Part shown: piece after piece, positions 34,705 through 44,030 of the stretch | How the letters are laid out: each line of letters starts with the position of its first letter | Numbering within the stretch: the first letter of the stretch is position 1 | Assembly: GCA_014656015.1 (NCBI GenBank) | Contig: BNBP01000023.1 | Location: 30,130-94,129, forward strand | Source of the DNA: Streptomyces griseoaurantiacus | GTDB taxonomy: Bacteria > Actinomycetota > Actinomycetes > Streptomycetales > Streptomycetaceae | DNA length: 64,000 nt | Reading direction: 5' to 3' | Notes under the pieces: model-generated | Told to the model about the DNA's origin: nothing | The model's database searches: none | Seen by the model: only the letters and a program-made list of their open reading frames with translations | Position numbers and translations under genes: made by a program

Positions 34705-36402
34705 ATGGATCCAGCCTCCGCCGCGCGAGGGACACCGGACCGGCCCCCGCGTGAGGGTGACCGGGACGGTGCCGTCGCGGTCGTGGTCATCGGATACCGG
34801 GACGCCGCCCACGTCACCACCGCCGTGCGGTCCGCGCTGGCGCAGGGTCCCGCCGTGCGCGAGGTGATCGCGGTCGACGACTGCTCACCGGACGGCAGCG
34901 CCGGCCTGCTGGCGGCACTCGCCGCCGGGGAGCCGCGCCTGCGGGTGATCCGCCGCACGGTCAACAGCGGGGGCTGCGGCACCCCGCGCAACGACGGCAT
35001 CGACGCGGCGACCGCCCCCTACCTGATGTTCCTGGACAGCGACGACGTCCTGCCGCCAGGCGCCGTCGACGCCCTGCTGCGCGCGGCCGGACGCCACCGG
35101 GCCGAGGTCGCCGCCGGGCTGTGCGTGCGCCGTGAAGTGCCCTCGGGGCGCGAGACCCCCTGGCAGCCGGAGCTGTACGCGCGCCCGGCGGTGGTCGAAC
35201 GGCCCGCCGCCCGCCGCCGGCTGGTGCACGACACCCTGTGCGTCAACAAGCTGTACCGGACCGGCTTCCTGCGCGCGCACGGCATCCGCTTCCCCGAGGG
35301 CCGCTTCCCCTACGAGGACTTCGTCTTCACCGCGCGCGTCCTGGCGGCCGGACCGCGTCTCGCCCTCGTCCCCGACCGGGTCTACGTCTGGCACGTGCGC
35401 CGCACCGCCGACCGGCTGTCGATCTCGCTGGACCGGGCGGGCGTCGACAACTGGCGGGCCCGCACGGAGGCGGCCCGGCAGGCGTACGACATCCTGCTGG
35501 GCGCCGGGGAGAAACGGCTCGCGCGGGAGGCGCGCGCCAAGTTCCTGGAGCACGAGGTGCGGATGTACGCGCGGGAGCTGGGCCTGCGGGACGCCGCCTA
35601 CCGGCGCGCGTGGTGGGCGCTCACCCGGGCGCACCTGGCGGCGTACGACGAGGCGGACTTCGCGCGGGCGCCCGCGCCGGGGCGCGTCGTCGCCCGCGTG
35701 GTGCTGGCCTCCGGGGAGCCCCGGGACCTGCCCCGGCTGCGGGAACTGGCCGCCCGCCCCTCGCGGCTGTGCCCGCCGTACGCGGTGACCCCGGAGGGGG
35801 CGCCCGTCTGGTCGGCGGACCTCCCGCAGGTGGCGCTGGACCACGTCCTGACCCGCCCGCTGCGCGTGCTCCCGCTCGCCGTGGACGCCGCTTTGCGCCC
35901 CCGGGCGCGCGGCACCCGGCTGCGGCTGCGCCTGCACGAGCTGTACGGCAGGGTCGCCGGGGCCGGCCCCCGCACGGTGGAGGCCACGCTGGTGCACCGC
36001 GAGGACGGCCGGGCGTTCCCGGTCGGCACGGCCGCGCTGCGGCCGGCCCTCCCCGGGTCCGGCACCTGGACCGCCGCGCTGCCGCTGGACACGCGGGCCC
36101 TCGCCGCGGCCGGCGCGGCCACCTGGGACCTGCGGGTCCGCCTGCGCTTCGCCGACGGCGCGGTGCGCGAGACCACGGCCCACGCCACGGCGGGCCCCGG
36201 CCTGCTGACCCGCACGGCGCTCCCGAGCCTGCGTCACGGTCTGCTGCTGCTCCACCCCTACGCCACCCACTCGGGCTCGCTCGCCCTGCGCGTGGCTCCC
36301 GGACCGCGGGGCGCGGCGGCGGTGTTCCGGCGTCGCCTGTCCCGGCTGCCGCGCAAGGGGAATTCCCGCCTCCGCGCGAGGGGCCGCCCCGCCTTTCCAT
36401 GA
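34705..36402 (+). CDS. Family 2 glycosyltransferase with C-terminal accessory domain
   Basis: About 565 residues. The N-terminal GT-A domain has AVVVIGYRDAAHVTTAVRSAL, VIAVDDCSPDGS, the metal-binding MFLDSDDVL and a conserved SGGCGTPRNDGID. After residue about 230 a helical region and a beta-rich C-terminus (LHELYGRVAGAGPRTVEATLV) follow, as in the GT2 at 37907-39601, its likely paralogue. The ATG at 34705 is preferred; a GTG at 34663 follows AAGGGG with only 2 nt spacing. It probably builds or decorates a wall glycopolymer. Confidence 0.82.
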   Translation: MDPASAARGTPDRPPREGDRDGAVAVVVIGYRDAAHVTTAVRSALAQGPAVREVIAVDDCSPDGSAGLLAALAAGEPRLRVIRRTVNSGGCGTPRNDGIDAATAPYLMFLDSDDVLPPGAVDALLRAAGRHRAEVAAGLCVRREVPSGRETPWQPELYARPAVVERPAARRRLVHDTLCVNKLYRTGFLRAHGIRFPEGRFPYEDFVFTARVLAAGPRLALVPDRVYVWHVRRTADRLSISLDRAGVDNWRARTEAARQAYDILLGAGEKRLAREARAKFLEHEVRMYARELGLRDAAYRRAWWALTRAHLAAYDEADFARAPAPGRVVARVVLASGEPRDLPRLRELAARPSRLCPPYAVTPEGAPVWSADLPQVALDHVLTRPLRVLPLAVDAALRPRARGTRLRLRLHELYGRVAGAGPRTVEATLVHREDGRAFPVGTAALRPALPGSGTWTAALPLDTRALAAAGAATWDLRVRLRFADGAVRETTAHATAGPGLLTRTALPSLRHGLLLLHPYATHSGSLALRVAPGPRGAAAVFRRRLSRLPRKGNSRLRARGRPAFP

Positions 36403-36464
36403 TTGACAGCCCGCGAGGCCCCGCATAGCGTCCCGGTTGACGACTCGTTTGCCAACCACGGTCT

Positions 36465-37079
36465 ATGGACGGGGAGTTGACACCCTCCCGTCCGTCCGGG
36501 ACGGAGCCAGACCCTGTGATCACCGACGAAGTGCGCGCGGCCCGGCAGAAGCTGGTCCTCGACCACATCCACGACGAGGGCCGCCAGCAGTGGGACGACG
36601 TCCTGGCCACGTTCCCGCATCCGCGCTACGAACTCGTGCCGCTGATGACGGTCCACGACGGGGAGAGGGCGGTCCGCGGCTACTACGACTTCTCCCGGAC
36701 CGCCTTCCCGGACCAGGACCACGAGCTCATCGCCCTGCGGCACAGCGAGGACGCGGTGATCGTCGAGTTCTGGCTGGTGGGCACCCACCTCGGCCCCCTC
36801 GGCGCGATCCCGCCGACCGGCAACCGGTTCCGTGTCCGGATGTCCGCCTACTTCCTGTTCGACGAGAACGAGAACCTGCTCTGCGAGCGCGTCTACTACG
36901 ACTCCCTGTCGATGCTCAAGCAGCTCATCGGCGGGCTGAACATGCGCGATCCACGGAACTGGCTGCTCACCCTGCGCTGTCTGCGCGGGGTGCTGAAGAT
37001 GTCCGGCGGGGAGCCCGATCCCTCCCTCGTCCACACCCCGAAGGCGGACCTGGACCTCCCGGAGCCGAAATCGTCCTGA
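36465..37079 (+). CDS. SnoaL-like (NTF2-fold) protein
   Basis: A 204-residue protein with the NTF2 pattern: helix QKLVLDHIHDEGRQQWDDVLATF, then strands YELVPLMTVHDG, RGYYDFSRTAFPDQDHELIALRHSEDAVIVEFWLVGTHLG and MSAYFLFDENENLLCERVYYDSLSML. No signal peptide. It sits 13 nt before the metallo-beta-lactamase gene, so they are co-transcribed. Ester cyclase-like relatives exist but no substrate is evident. Confidence 0.7.
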   Translation: MDGELTPSRPSGTEPDPVITDEVRAARQKLVLDHIHDEGRQQWDDVLATFPHPRYELVPLMTVHDGERAVRGYYDFSRTAFPDQDHELIALRHSEDAVIVEFWLVGTHLGPLGAIPPTGNRFRVRMSAYFLFDENENLLCERVYYDSLSMLKQLIGGLNMRDPRNWLLTLRCLRGVLKMSGGEPDPSLVHTPKADLDLPEPKSS

Positions 37080-37092
37080 GAAGGGACGCGCC

Positions 37093-37890
37093 GTGAAGGT
37101 GCATCACCTGAACTGCGGCACCATGCGCCCGCCGGGCGCCGCCCTCGTGTGCCATGTGCTGCTGGTCGAGACGGACCGGCGGGGCCTGGTCCTCGTCGAC
37201 TCCGGGTACGGCCTGCGGGACGTCGCCGAGCCCGCGCGCCGGGTGGGCCCCCTCCGTCTGGCCATGCGGCCGCTCCTCGATCCCGAGGAGACCGCCGCCC
37301 GCCAGGTCGAGCGCCTCGGTTTCCGGCGCGAGGACGTGCGCCACATCGTGCTCACCCACCTCGATCCCGACCACGTCGGGGGGATCGCGGACTTCCCCGG
37401 GGCGCGGGTGCACGTCACCGCGGCCGAGGCGCGGGGCGCGATCCACGCGCCCACCCGGCGGGAGCGGCTCCGTTTCCGGCCCGCCCAGTGGGACCACGGG
37501 CCCCTGCTCGTCGAGCACGGACCCGGCGGGGAGGCGTGGCACGGCTTCGCCGCGGCCCGGGAACTGGACGAGGTGGCCCCCGGCATCGTCCTCGTCCCGC
37601 TGCCGGGCCACACGCGCGGTCACGCCGGTGTCGCCGTCGAGGCCGAGGACGGCGTGCTGCTCCACGCGGGCGACGCCTTCTTCCACCGCACCACGCTGTC
37701 CGGCCGCACCCGCATGCCGCTCGCCCTGCGCGCCACGGAGACCCTCGTCGCCCACGACCTCGCCCGGGTCCGCGCCAACCACGACCGGCTGGCGGAGCTG
37801 CACGGCCGGGCGGACGGCCCGGCGATCCTGTGCGCCCACGACCCCGTGCTCCTGGCGCGGGCCCGGAACGGGGCCGGCCCCTCCTCGTAG
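37093..37890 (+). CDS. Metallo-beta-lactamase fold hydrolase
   Basis: A 265-residue MBL-fold enzyme. The two-zinc motif is HLDPDHVGG, with further ligands GHTRGH and the Asp of HAGDAFF; the last His is in CAHDPV. This ligand set and its length match AHL-lactonase-like and related hydrolases. There is no signal peptide. It is 13 nt downstream of the SnoaL-like gene; both may act on one small molecule. Lactonase activity is only one possibility. Confidence 0.82.
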   Translation: MKVHHLNCGTMRPPGAALVCHVLLVETDRRGLVLVDSGYGLRDVAEPARRVGPLRLAMRPLLDPEETAARQVERLGFRREDVRHIVLTHLDPDHVGGIADFPGARVHVTAAEARGAIHAPTRRERLRFRPAQWDHGPLLVEHGPGGEAWHGFAAARELDEVAPGIVLVPLPGHTRGHAGVAVEAEDGVLLHAGDAFFHRTTLSGRTRMPLALRATETLVAHDLARVRANHDRLAELHGRADGPAILCAHDPVLLARARNGAGPSS

Positions 37891-37906
37891 CCGGGCGGAC
37901 GGCGGG

Positions 37907-39601
37907 TCAGCGCAGGGCGCCGCGCAACAACCGGGCCGCCCGGCGGAGCCTCGGGGAGGACAGGCGGCGGGCCAGCGGGGGCAGCAGGCGCGCGGCCGGG
38001 CCCACCGGGGTCCAGCGCACTTGCAGCCGGCCCGCTCCCCTGCCCTCGGGCTCGACGGTCAGGGCGTGCGGCAGGGTCCCGCCGTGCGCCGTCGCCCGCA
38101 GCGCCGGGAAGGTCAGCGGGGCCAGCAGCACTCCGGTGTTCGTGAGGTCCTGGTGGTGCAGGCGGAGCAGCGGGTGGCGGACCCCGCCGAAGCCGTGCAC
38201 CGGCAGCCGCGCGGCCCCCAGGTCCAGGCGGACCCGGCCCTCGAACACCCCGGGGCGCACCGGGTCGAGGCGGAAGGCGGCGGTGAGCCGGCGCCGTCCG
38301 GGGGCGAGGACCACACTCGCCCGCTGGGGTCCCACGGGCAGCCGCAGCCCGGGGTCGTAGGTGCGCACCGCGAGGTCGAGGGTGAGGCCGGGGCCGGGGG
38401 CGACCGAGCGGATCTCGTGCCGGAACAGGGCACTGGGGAAGGGGCGGGAGTCCAGTTCGAGGTCGGTGACGTCGAGTTCGCGCCGGGCCGCGTCGGTCTC
38501 GGGGGCGACAGCGCCCCAGTACAGGCCGGTGCCGTCCGCGGTGGTCTCCCGGGGGGCCACCGCGTGGCCGAGACCGCGCGCCGCCCACCGGGCCTCGGCG
38601 AACCTGCCGTCCCGCACGAGCTGGAGCACCACCCGTTCCGGGCGCGGCAGCCGGGCGAACGCGCCCGGGGCCAGGGTGTCCAGGTAGGGCGTCACCTCGG
38701 CGGCGAAGGCGCTGAGCCACTCCTCGTCCCGATAGGGCAGGTCGCCCGCGTACATGCGGAAGTCGTGCTTGAGGAACTTGTAGTCCTTGTCCTCGCGCAG
38801 CGACTCGTGGCCGCTCTCGGCGAGGAAGGCGTCGATCAGCCGCTGCACGTGCACCCGGTCGCGCACGTTGCTCAGCCTGTGCCGCTGGTTGGAGATGGAG
38901 GCGGCGTCGGCGGCGGCGTACGGGGCGATGTACCAGCGGTAGACCGGCTCGGGGAGGATCGTGAACGACTTGGCCAGGCAGTACGCCTGCGCGGAGAAGA
39001 GCTGGTCCTCGTAGTGGATGCCCTCGGGGAAGCGCAGTGCGTGCCGGTCCAGGAAGGAGCGGGCGTACATCTTGCTGGTCGACAGGTGCTCGAACAGGAG
39101 CCCCGGTTCGGCCTCGATGCCCTCGACCGTGCGGCGTTCGGCGACGAGGTGGGCCATCCAGCGCGAGCGGCGCCCGGTGTCCACCCGGACCCGCTCCACG
39201 GCGCCCATCACGAAGTCGACCTCCCGCTCCCGGTGGGCGGCGAGCAGCAACTCGACGGCGTTCTCGGGGAGTTCGTCGTCGCTGTCGAGGAACATCAGGT
39301 AGGGGGCGCGGGCCACTTCCAGGGCGCGGTTGCGCGGGGCGCTGCAGCCGCCGCTGTTCTCCGGCAACCGCAGGTGGAGCACCCGGGGGTCCTGGGCGGC
39401 GAGGGCGCGGGCGACGGCCGGGGTGTCGTCGGTCGAGTGGTCGTCGCTGATGATCACCTCGATGTCAGCGTGGGTCTGGCGCAGCGCGGAGGCGACGGCG
39501 CGCGGCAGCCGTGCGGCGTCGTTGTAGACGATCACGGTGACGGTGACGTCCGGGCTGGTGAGCTCGGGGACGGTCAGGGGTACGGCGTCCGGGGCGGTCA
39601 C
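37907..39601 (-). CDS. Family 2 glycosyltransferase with C-terminal accessory domain
   Basis: A 564-residue protein. GT-A domain: VTVTVIVYNDAARLPRAVASALRQTHADIEVIISDDHSTDDT, with metal motif LMFLDSDDELP and the same SGGCSAPRNRALEVARAPY as its paralogue at 34705-36402. A C-terminal beta-rich domain follows (about residues 330-564). The GTG at 39601 overlaps the stop of the upstream transferase (GTGA), so the two are translationally coupled on the minus strand. It should act with that enzyme in teichoic-acid-like polymer synthesis; the sugar is unknown. Confidence 0.85.
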   Translation of the reverse strand: MTAPDAVPLTVPELTSPDVTVTVIVYNDAARLPRAVASALRQTHADIEVIISDDHSTDDTPAVARALAAQDPRVLHLRLPENSGGCSAPRNRALEVARAPYLMFLDSDDELPENAVELLLAAHREREVDFVMGAVERVRVDTGRRSRWMAHLVAERRTVEGIEAEPGLLFEHLSTSKMYARSFLDRHALRFPEGIHYEDQLFSAQAYCLAKSFTILPEPVYRWYIAPYAAADAASISNQRHRLSNVRDRVHVQRLIDAFLAESGHESLREDKDYKFLKHDFRMYAGDLPYRDEEWLSAFAAEVTPYLDTLAPGAFARLPRPERVVLQLVRDGRFAEARWAARGLGHAVAPRETTADGTGLYWGAVAPETDAARRELDVTDLELDSRPFPSALFRHEIRSVAPGPGLTLDLAVRTYDPGLRLPVGPQRASVVLAPGRRRLTAAFRLDPVRPGVFEGRVRLDLGAARLPVHGFGGVRHPLLRLHHQDLTNTGVLLAPLTFPALRATAHGGTLPHALTVEPEGRGAGRLQVRWTPVGPAARLLPPLARRLSSPRLRRAARLLRGALR

Positions 39602-41844
39602 AGTGCGGTCGCCTCCTCGGGGGTGGGGGCGGGGATGCGTTCCTCGACGGGGACGACCGGGGGCAGCGTGTCCTCGGCCGCGCCGAGGAAGACCCTGCGC
39701 ACCACGCGTTCGGCGGCCTGCCCGTCGTCGTACTCGCAGAACCGGCGGCGGAAGGCGGACCGCGCCTTGCGGGCGCCCGCGTCGCGCCAGGCGTCGTCGG
39801 CGAGGATCTCGGTCAGTTCCTCCTGGCCGCGCGCGACCGGTCCCGGCGCCTCGGCCGTCAGGTCGAAGTAGACGCCGCGGGTGGAGGCGTAGGTCTCCCA
39901 GTCGTCGGCGTGGATCACGATCGGCCGGTCGAGGTTGGCGTAGTCGAACATGATCGACGAGTAGTCCGTGACCAGGGCGTCGGCGGCCAGGGCCAGTTCC
40001 TCCACCGGGTCGTAGGAGGAGACGTCGATCACCCGGCCGGTGCGGCGCAGCCCGGCGAGCGGGGAGGCGGCGTTGCCGTAGAAGTAGTGGCCGCGCACCA
40101 GGAGGACGGTGTCCTCGCCGAGCCGATCCGCGAGCAGGGCGAGGTCCAGGCGGGGGTTCCAGCCGGCCTCGTAGTCGCGGTGGGTGGGGGCGTAGAGAAT
40201 CGCGCGGCGGCCGGGGGCGATGCCGAGCCGTTCGCGGATCGCGCGGATGTCGGCGGCGGTGGCGCGGTAGTAGACGTCGTTGCGCGGATAGCCGTGGTCG
40301 AGGGGGGTGTAGCGGGAGGGGTAGGCGCGCTCCCACATGCGGGTGGAGTGGCTGTTGGCGGAGACGCTGTAGTCCCACTTGTCGACGCGGGCCAGCAGCG
40401 CCTCGAAGTCGAGGCCCTTGGCGGCGGCGGGGAAGTCGAGCTGGTCCAGGCCCATGCGTTTGAGCGGGGTGCCGTGGTGGGTCTGCAGGTGGACCGCGCC
40501 GGGCCGCTTGACCACCGCGTCGGGGAAGTTGACGTTGTTGACCAGGTACTTCGCGCGGGCCATGACCTCCCAGTAGCGGCGGGTGCCGGGCACCACGTGG
40601 TCCGTGCCCGGAGGCAGCAGTGCGGCCCGGTCGCGGGAGACCACCCAGACCTGGTGGATGTCCGGGGCGAGGGCGGCGAGCCGGCGGGCGATCGCGGCCG
40701 GGTTGCAGGCGACACCGCGGTCCCAGTAGGCGGAGAACACCGCGAGACGCGGGTCGACGGGGCCGCTCAGCGCCCTGCGGTAGCGCTGCTCGTGGAGCAG
40801 CGCGGCGGCGACCCGGCGGCCCCCGAGGACGGCCTTCCGGACCGTGCGGCGCCGCTGGTTGGCGGCCTGTAGGGCCCGGTACCTCGTGTACGCGTTCTCC
40901 TCCAGGAGGGAGCGGCGGATGCCCTCGAAGCCCCCGGGGCGGCGGTGGCCCTCGGGCCGCAGGGTGACGGCGGCGCGGGAGGCTCGCGCGAAGAACTCGC
41001 GCGCCACCGGTTCGGGCATGCCGCTGCGGGCGAAGGTGCGCAGGCAGTCGCGGACCATCACGTCGTACAGCACCGCCCGGGGCCGCCCGGGGACCTCTCG
41101 CTCGGCCATCAGCCGGTGCAGCCGTTCGTACCGTTCGATCAGCGCGTACCGGTCCTCGGGCGCGGGCGGCGGCAGGCTCTCGGGGCGCGGTACGCGGCGC
41201 TCGTAGGCCGGCTGGTGCAGGAAGGCGATCCGGTCGGCGTGCAGCAGCAGGCTGTACGCCAGGTACGCCTCCTCGCCCGCGGCCTCCCGGGTGGCGGGCA
41301 GCGCCTCGTGCGCCCGCCAGAACTCGGCGCGGACCACACGGGCGCCGAGCAACGGGGTCAGCCGCAGCATGTTGGGGAAGTCGGCGAGGGCCGGGGTGCG
41401 GCGTCCGGTGCGGGCGAAGATCCAGCCGTCGCCGCTGCGGGCGCCGGGGGCGTCCCAGGTGGAGCGGACGTGGTCGACGGCCAGGACCTGCACCTCGGGC
41501 GGGAGTTCCGCGGTGCGCTCGGCGAGGACGCGGGGCGTGCCCGGGGGCAGTGCGTCCTCGGCGCGGACGAAGTGCAGCCAGGCGCCGGTGGCGTGCTCGG
41601 CGCCGGCCGTGCGGGCGGCGGCCTCGTCCGTGTCCGCGGGCAGTGGCAGCGCGCGTACCCGGCCGTCGCGCTGCGCCGCCCGCTCCGCCTCCCGCCGGGC
41701 CCGCTCGCCGACCGCCGCGAGGACGATCTCGACGCCGGTGAACGGCTGGGCGGCGAGCGAGTCGAGCAGTTCGGCGAGGTGTCCCCGCGCCTCGGGGCCG
41801 TACACGACGACGCTCAGACCCGGCTGCACATGACCTGATCGCAC
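39598..41844 (-). CDS. Bifunctional GT-like/CDP-glycerol glycerophosphotransferase (TagF-like)
   Basis: A 748-residue protein. Residues about 1-330 are GT2-like but with weak metal motifs (FVRAEDALPPG). The C-terminal glyphos-transferase domain has LQTHHGTPLKRMGLD with the catalytic His, NSHSTRMWERAYPSRYTPLDHGYPRND, LYAPTHRDYEAGW, LVRGHYFYG and LVTDYSSIMFDYANLDRP. The GTG at 41844 follows AAGGAGG. In S. coelicolor the related SCO2997 was linked to spore-wall teichoic-acid synthesis (recall). It is coupled to the GT2 gene downstream and lies 170 bp below a TagGH-type exporter. Confidence 0.88.
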   Translation of the reverse strand: MRSGHVQPGLSVVVYGPEARGHLAELLDSLAAQPFTGVEIVLAAVGERARREAERAAQRDGRVRALPLPADTDEAAARTAGAEHATGAWLHFVRAEDALPPGTPRVLAERTAELPPEVQVLAVDHVRSTWDAPGARSGDGWIFARTGRRTPALADFPNMLRLTPLLGARVVRAEFWRAHEALPATREAAGEEAYLAYSLLLHADRIAFLHQPAYERRVPRPESLPPPAPEDRYALIERYERLHRLMAEREVPGRPRAVLYDVMVRDCLRTFARSGMPEPVAREFFARASRAAVTLRPEGHRRPGGFEGIRRSLLEENAYTRYRALQAANQRRRTVRKAVLGGRRVAAALLHEQRYRRALSGPVDPRLAVFSAYWDRGVACNPAAIARRLAALAPDIHQVWVVSRDRAALLPPGTDHVVPGTRRYWEVMARAKYLVNNVNFPDAVVKRPGAVHLQTHHGTPLKRMGLDQLDFPAAAKGLDFEALLARVDKWDYSVSANSHSTRMWERAYPSRYTPLDHGYPRNDVYYRATAADIRAIRERLGIAPGRRAILYAPTHRDYEAGWNPRLDLALLADRLGEDTVLLVRGHYFYGNAASPLAGLRRTGRVIDVSSYDPVEELALAADALVTDYSSIMFDYANLDRPIVIHADDWETYASTRGVYFDLTAEAPGPVARGQEELTEILADDAWRDAGARKARSAFRRRFCEYDDGQAAERVVRRVFLGAAEDTLPPVVPVEERIPAPTPEEATAL

Positions 41845-41971
41845 GCGGCCTCCTTCGCTCCGCCACGCCCCGCGCCCCTGGTGGACGCCGACGAGGACGA
41901 CACCAGGCCATCGTTACACCAAAGGGGCAAAAGGGGTGGATGCGGTTGGGCCTCAGGAGGGAAGAGGGGGT

Positions 41972-42001
41972 CGGGGCGCGGCCCGGTCGGTCCGCGCCCC
42001 G
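41972..42001 (-). terminator. Hairpin terminator after the exporter ATPase gene
   Basis: A 10-bp perfect stem (CGGGGCGCGG / CCGCGCCCCG) with a 10-nt loop, 14 bp past the tagH-like stop, which separates it from the TagF-like gene. Confidence 0.55.
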
Positions 42002-42014
42002 GCGGCCCGTCCGG

Positions 42015-42929
42015 CTACTTCCGCTTCGCGGGCGCCTTCCCCGCCCTGTCGGGGCCTCCGGTGAACTCCTCGTACGCCGCGAGGACCTCGTCCGTCGGTC
42101 CGTCCATGCGCAGTTCGCCGCGCTCCAGCCACAGCACGCGGTCGCAGGTGTCCCGGATCGACTTGTTGCTGTGGCTGACCAGGAAGACGGTGCCGGCGTG
42201 GGCGCGCAGCTCCCGGATGCGCCGCTCGGAGCGCTTCTGGAAGGAACGGTCGCCGGTGGCCAGGGCCTCGTCGACGAGGAGGACGTCGTGGTCCTTGGCG
42301 GCGGCGATGGAGAACCGCAGCCGAGCGGCCATGCCGGAGGAGTACGTGCGCATGGGGAGGGTGAGGAAGTCGCCCTTCTCGTTGATGCCGGAGAAGTCGA
42401 CGATCTGCTGGTGGCGCTCCCTCACCTCTTCCCGGGACATGCCCATCGCGAGCCCGCCGAGGTGGACGTTGCGCTCGCCGGTGAGGTCCTTCATCAGGGC
42501 AGCGTTGACGCCGAGGAGGGAGGGCTGGCCGTCGGTGTAGATGCGGCCGCGCTCCACGGGGAGCAGTCCGGCGACCGCCTTGAGCAGGGTGGACTTGCCC
42601 GAGCCGTTGGTGCCGATGAGGCCGATGGCCTCGCCCCGGTGGGCGGTGAAGGACACGTTCCGCACGGCGTGCACCGTGCGCACGCCGGCCGCCCGCTCGG
42701 TCTGCTTCCGGCGCAGCATGCGGTTGAGCGCGGCGGTGGCGGCGCCCCGGCCGGCGCCGGTTCCGTTGACGCGGTAGACGATGTCGACGGCGTCGCAGAT
42801 GACGGTGGGGACAGGAGCCGGGGAAGCGGCTTTCGTCAGGTCGGTGGTCCTGCGGTCGGTGGTCCTGCGGTCGGTGGTCCTGCGGTCGCTCGTCATGCGG
42901 TCGCTCGTCCTGTGATCGGTGTCAGCCAC
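42015..42929 (-). CDS. tagH: Polysaccharide/teichoic-acid ABC exporter ATPase (TagH/Wzt-like)
   Basis: A 304-residue ATPase. Walker A is GTNGSGKST, signature is YSSGMAARLRFSIA (the divergent type of Wzt/TagH), Walker B is VLLVDEAL and the switch His is LVSHSN. It partners the permease upstream, whose stop it overlaps by 8 nt with a GTG start at 42929. Residues 5-30 are five near-identical TTDRR units encoded by 15-bp tandem repeats, ahead of the ATPase domain and likely disordered. Confidence 0.88.
   Translation of the reverse strand: MADTDHRTSDRMTSDRRTTDRRTTDRRTTDLTKAASPAPVPTVICDAVDIVYRVNGTGAGRGAATAALNRMLRRKQTERAAGVRTVHAVRNVSFTAHRGEAIGLIGTNGSGKSTLLKAVAGLLPVERGRIYTDGQPSLLGVNAALMKDLTGERNVHLGGLAMGMSREEVRERHQQIVDFSGINEKGDFLTLPMRTYSSGMAARLRFSIAAAKDHDVLLVDEALATGDRSFQKRSERRIRELRAHAGTVFLVSHSNKSIRDTCDRVLWLERGELRMDGPTDEVLAAYEEFTGGPDRAGKAPAKRK
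42841..42915. repeat. 15-bp tandem repeats in the exporter ATPase 5' end
   Basis: Five copies: three exact TCGGTGGTCCTGCGG units (42841-42885), then two diverged TCGCTCGTC units. They encode repeated T/S-T/S-D-R-R near the N-terminus and keep frame. Confidence 0.9.
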
Positions 42930-43857
42930 GGCCGTACGTCTCCTCGGCCTTCCAGAAGTAGACGAACCCGCCGACGCCGGCGAGCAGTGCCCAGCCGGTC
43001 GCGAGCGCCCACACGTGCGGCGGGAGCCCGCTCGCGTGGAAGCTGTCGATCAGCGCGAAACGCATCAGGTCGATGTAGACGGCGGCCGGGTTGCACCGCA
43101 GGGCGAGCAGCACGAGGTGCGGCAGGTCCCGGTCGCGGGTGACGTGGTCGATGCTCCACATCACGCCGGAGACGTACATCCAGGTCCGCAGCACGAAGGG
43201 CATGAGCTGCGCGATGTCCGGGGTCCTGGCGCCCCAGCGGGCCATCACCATGGCGACGCCGGCGTTGAAGCAGAACTGGAGCACCAGCGCGGGCACCGCC
43301 AGCAGCCAGGAGGCGGCGGGCGGCACGCCGAAGGCGAGCAGGATCACCACCAGCGCGCACATCGAGAAGAGCAGTTGCTGGAGCTGCTGGAGCGCGAAGG
43401 ACACCGGCAGCGCGGCGCGCGGGAAGTGCAGCGCCCGGACGAGGCCGAGGTTGCCGGAGATCGCGCGGGTGCCGGCCATGATCGAGCTCTGCGTGAACGT
43501 CCACACGAACACGCCCGTGACCAGGAACGGGACGTAGTCCGGGACGCCCCTCTTGGTGCCGAGCAGGATGCCGAAGATCAGGAAGTAGACCGCCGCGTTG
43601 AGCAGCGGGTTGGCCACCTGCCAGAGCTGGCCGAGTTTGGCCTGGCTGTACTGGGCGGTGAGTTTGGCGGTGGCGAAGGCGCGGATGAAGTGCCGGCGGG
43701 CCCAGAGCTGCCGGCCGTACTCGGGCAAGGAGGGGCGGGCGCCGCTGACCGAGAGTCCGTAGCGCGCGGCGAGCTGCGCGGGCGTCTCGGCGGGGGGCGC
43801 GTCCGGCGCCGGGGAGGCGGTGGCCGCCGGGGGCGGGGGTTGCAGGACCTGGCTCAC
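42922..43857 (-). CDS. tagG: Polysaccharide/teichoic-acid ABC exporter permease (TagG/Wzm-like)
   Basis: A 311-residue permease of the ABC-2 type with six hydrophobic segments (LLNAAVYFLIFGILLG, LVTGVFVWTFTQSS, LFSMCALVVILLAFG, VLRTWMYVSGVMWSID, others). The motif YSQAKLGQLWQVANPLLNAA before TM1 is typical of Wzm/TagG. A Pro/Ala-rich cytoplasmic head precedes it. The GTG at 43857 starts VSQVLQPPPPAATASP. It would move lipid-linked polymer across the membrane for the TagF-like enzymes nearby. It is divergent from a TetR gene. Confidence 0.88.
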   Translation of the reverse strand: MSQVLQPPPPAATASPAPDAPPAETPAQLAARYGLSVSGARPSLPEYGRQLWARRHFIRAFATAKLTAQYSQAKLGQLWQVANPLLNAAVYFLIFGILLGTKRGVPDYVPFLVTGVFVWTFTQSSIMAGTRAISGNLGLVRALHFPRAALPVSFALQQLQQLLFSMCALVVILLAFGVPPAASWLLAVPALVLQFCFNAGVAMVMARWGARTPDIAQLMPFVLRTWMYVSGVMWSIDHVTRDRDLPHLVLLALRCNPAAVYIDLMRFALIDSFHASGLPPHVWALATGWALLAGVGGFVYFWKAEETYGRG

Positions 43858-43949
43858 GTCCGCTGCTTTCGGTGGAGGGCGGGCCCGTCGACGCCGTGCG
43901 TTCCCTCGGCCCGGCCCGCTCGGCCGGCAGGGATCGACGTCGGAACGGG

Positions 43950-44009
43950 ACCGTATCGTCGCTTCGTCAGCGTAGGCCGTGGCGACGTCGCAACGCAACC
44001 GTTTCGTCG
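43950..44009. promoter_or_regulatory. Direct repeats between exporter and TetR genes
   Basis: ACCGTATCGTCG (43950-43961) and ACCGTTTCGTCG (43998-44009), 48 bp apart, in the divergent region ahead of the TetR start at 44031. They may be TetR binding half-sites; no perfect inverted pair is seen. Confidence 0.35.
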
Positions 44010-44030
44010 TCACGCCCTATGCTGGGCCGC

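Noticed and set aside
37154..39871. A 905-residue plus-strand frame across the GT2 gene
   Set aside because: Shadow of the minus-strand glycosyltransferase; composition is Arg/Ala/Gly/Pro only.
39598..41844. The TagF-like gene as a second pseudogene
   Set aside because: Its frame is intact and the HGTPLK His and the acceptor motifs are present.
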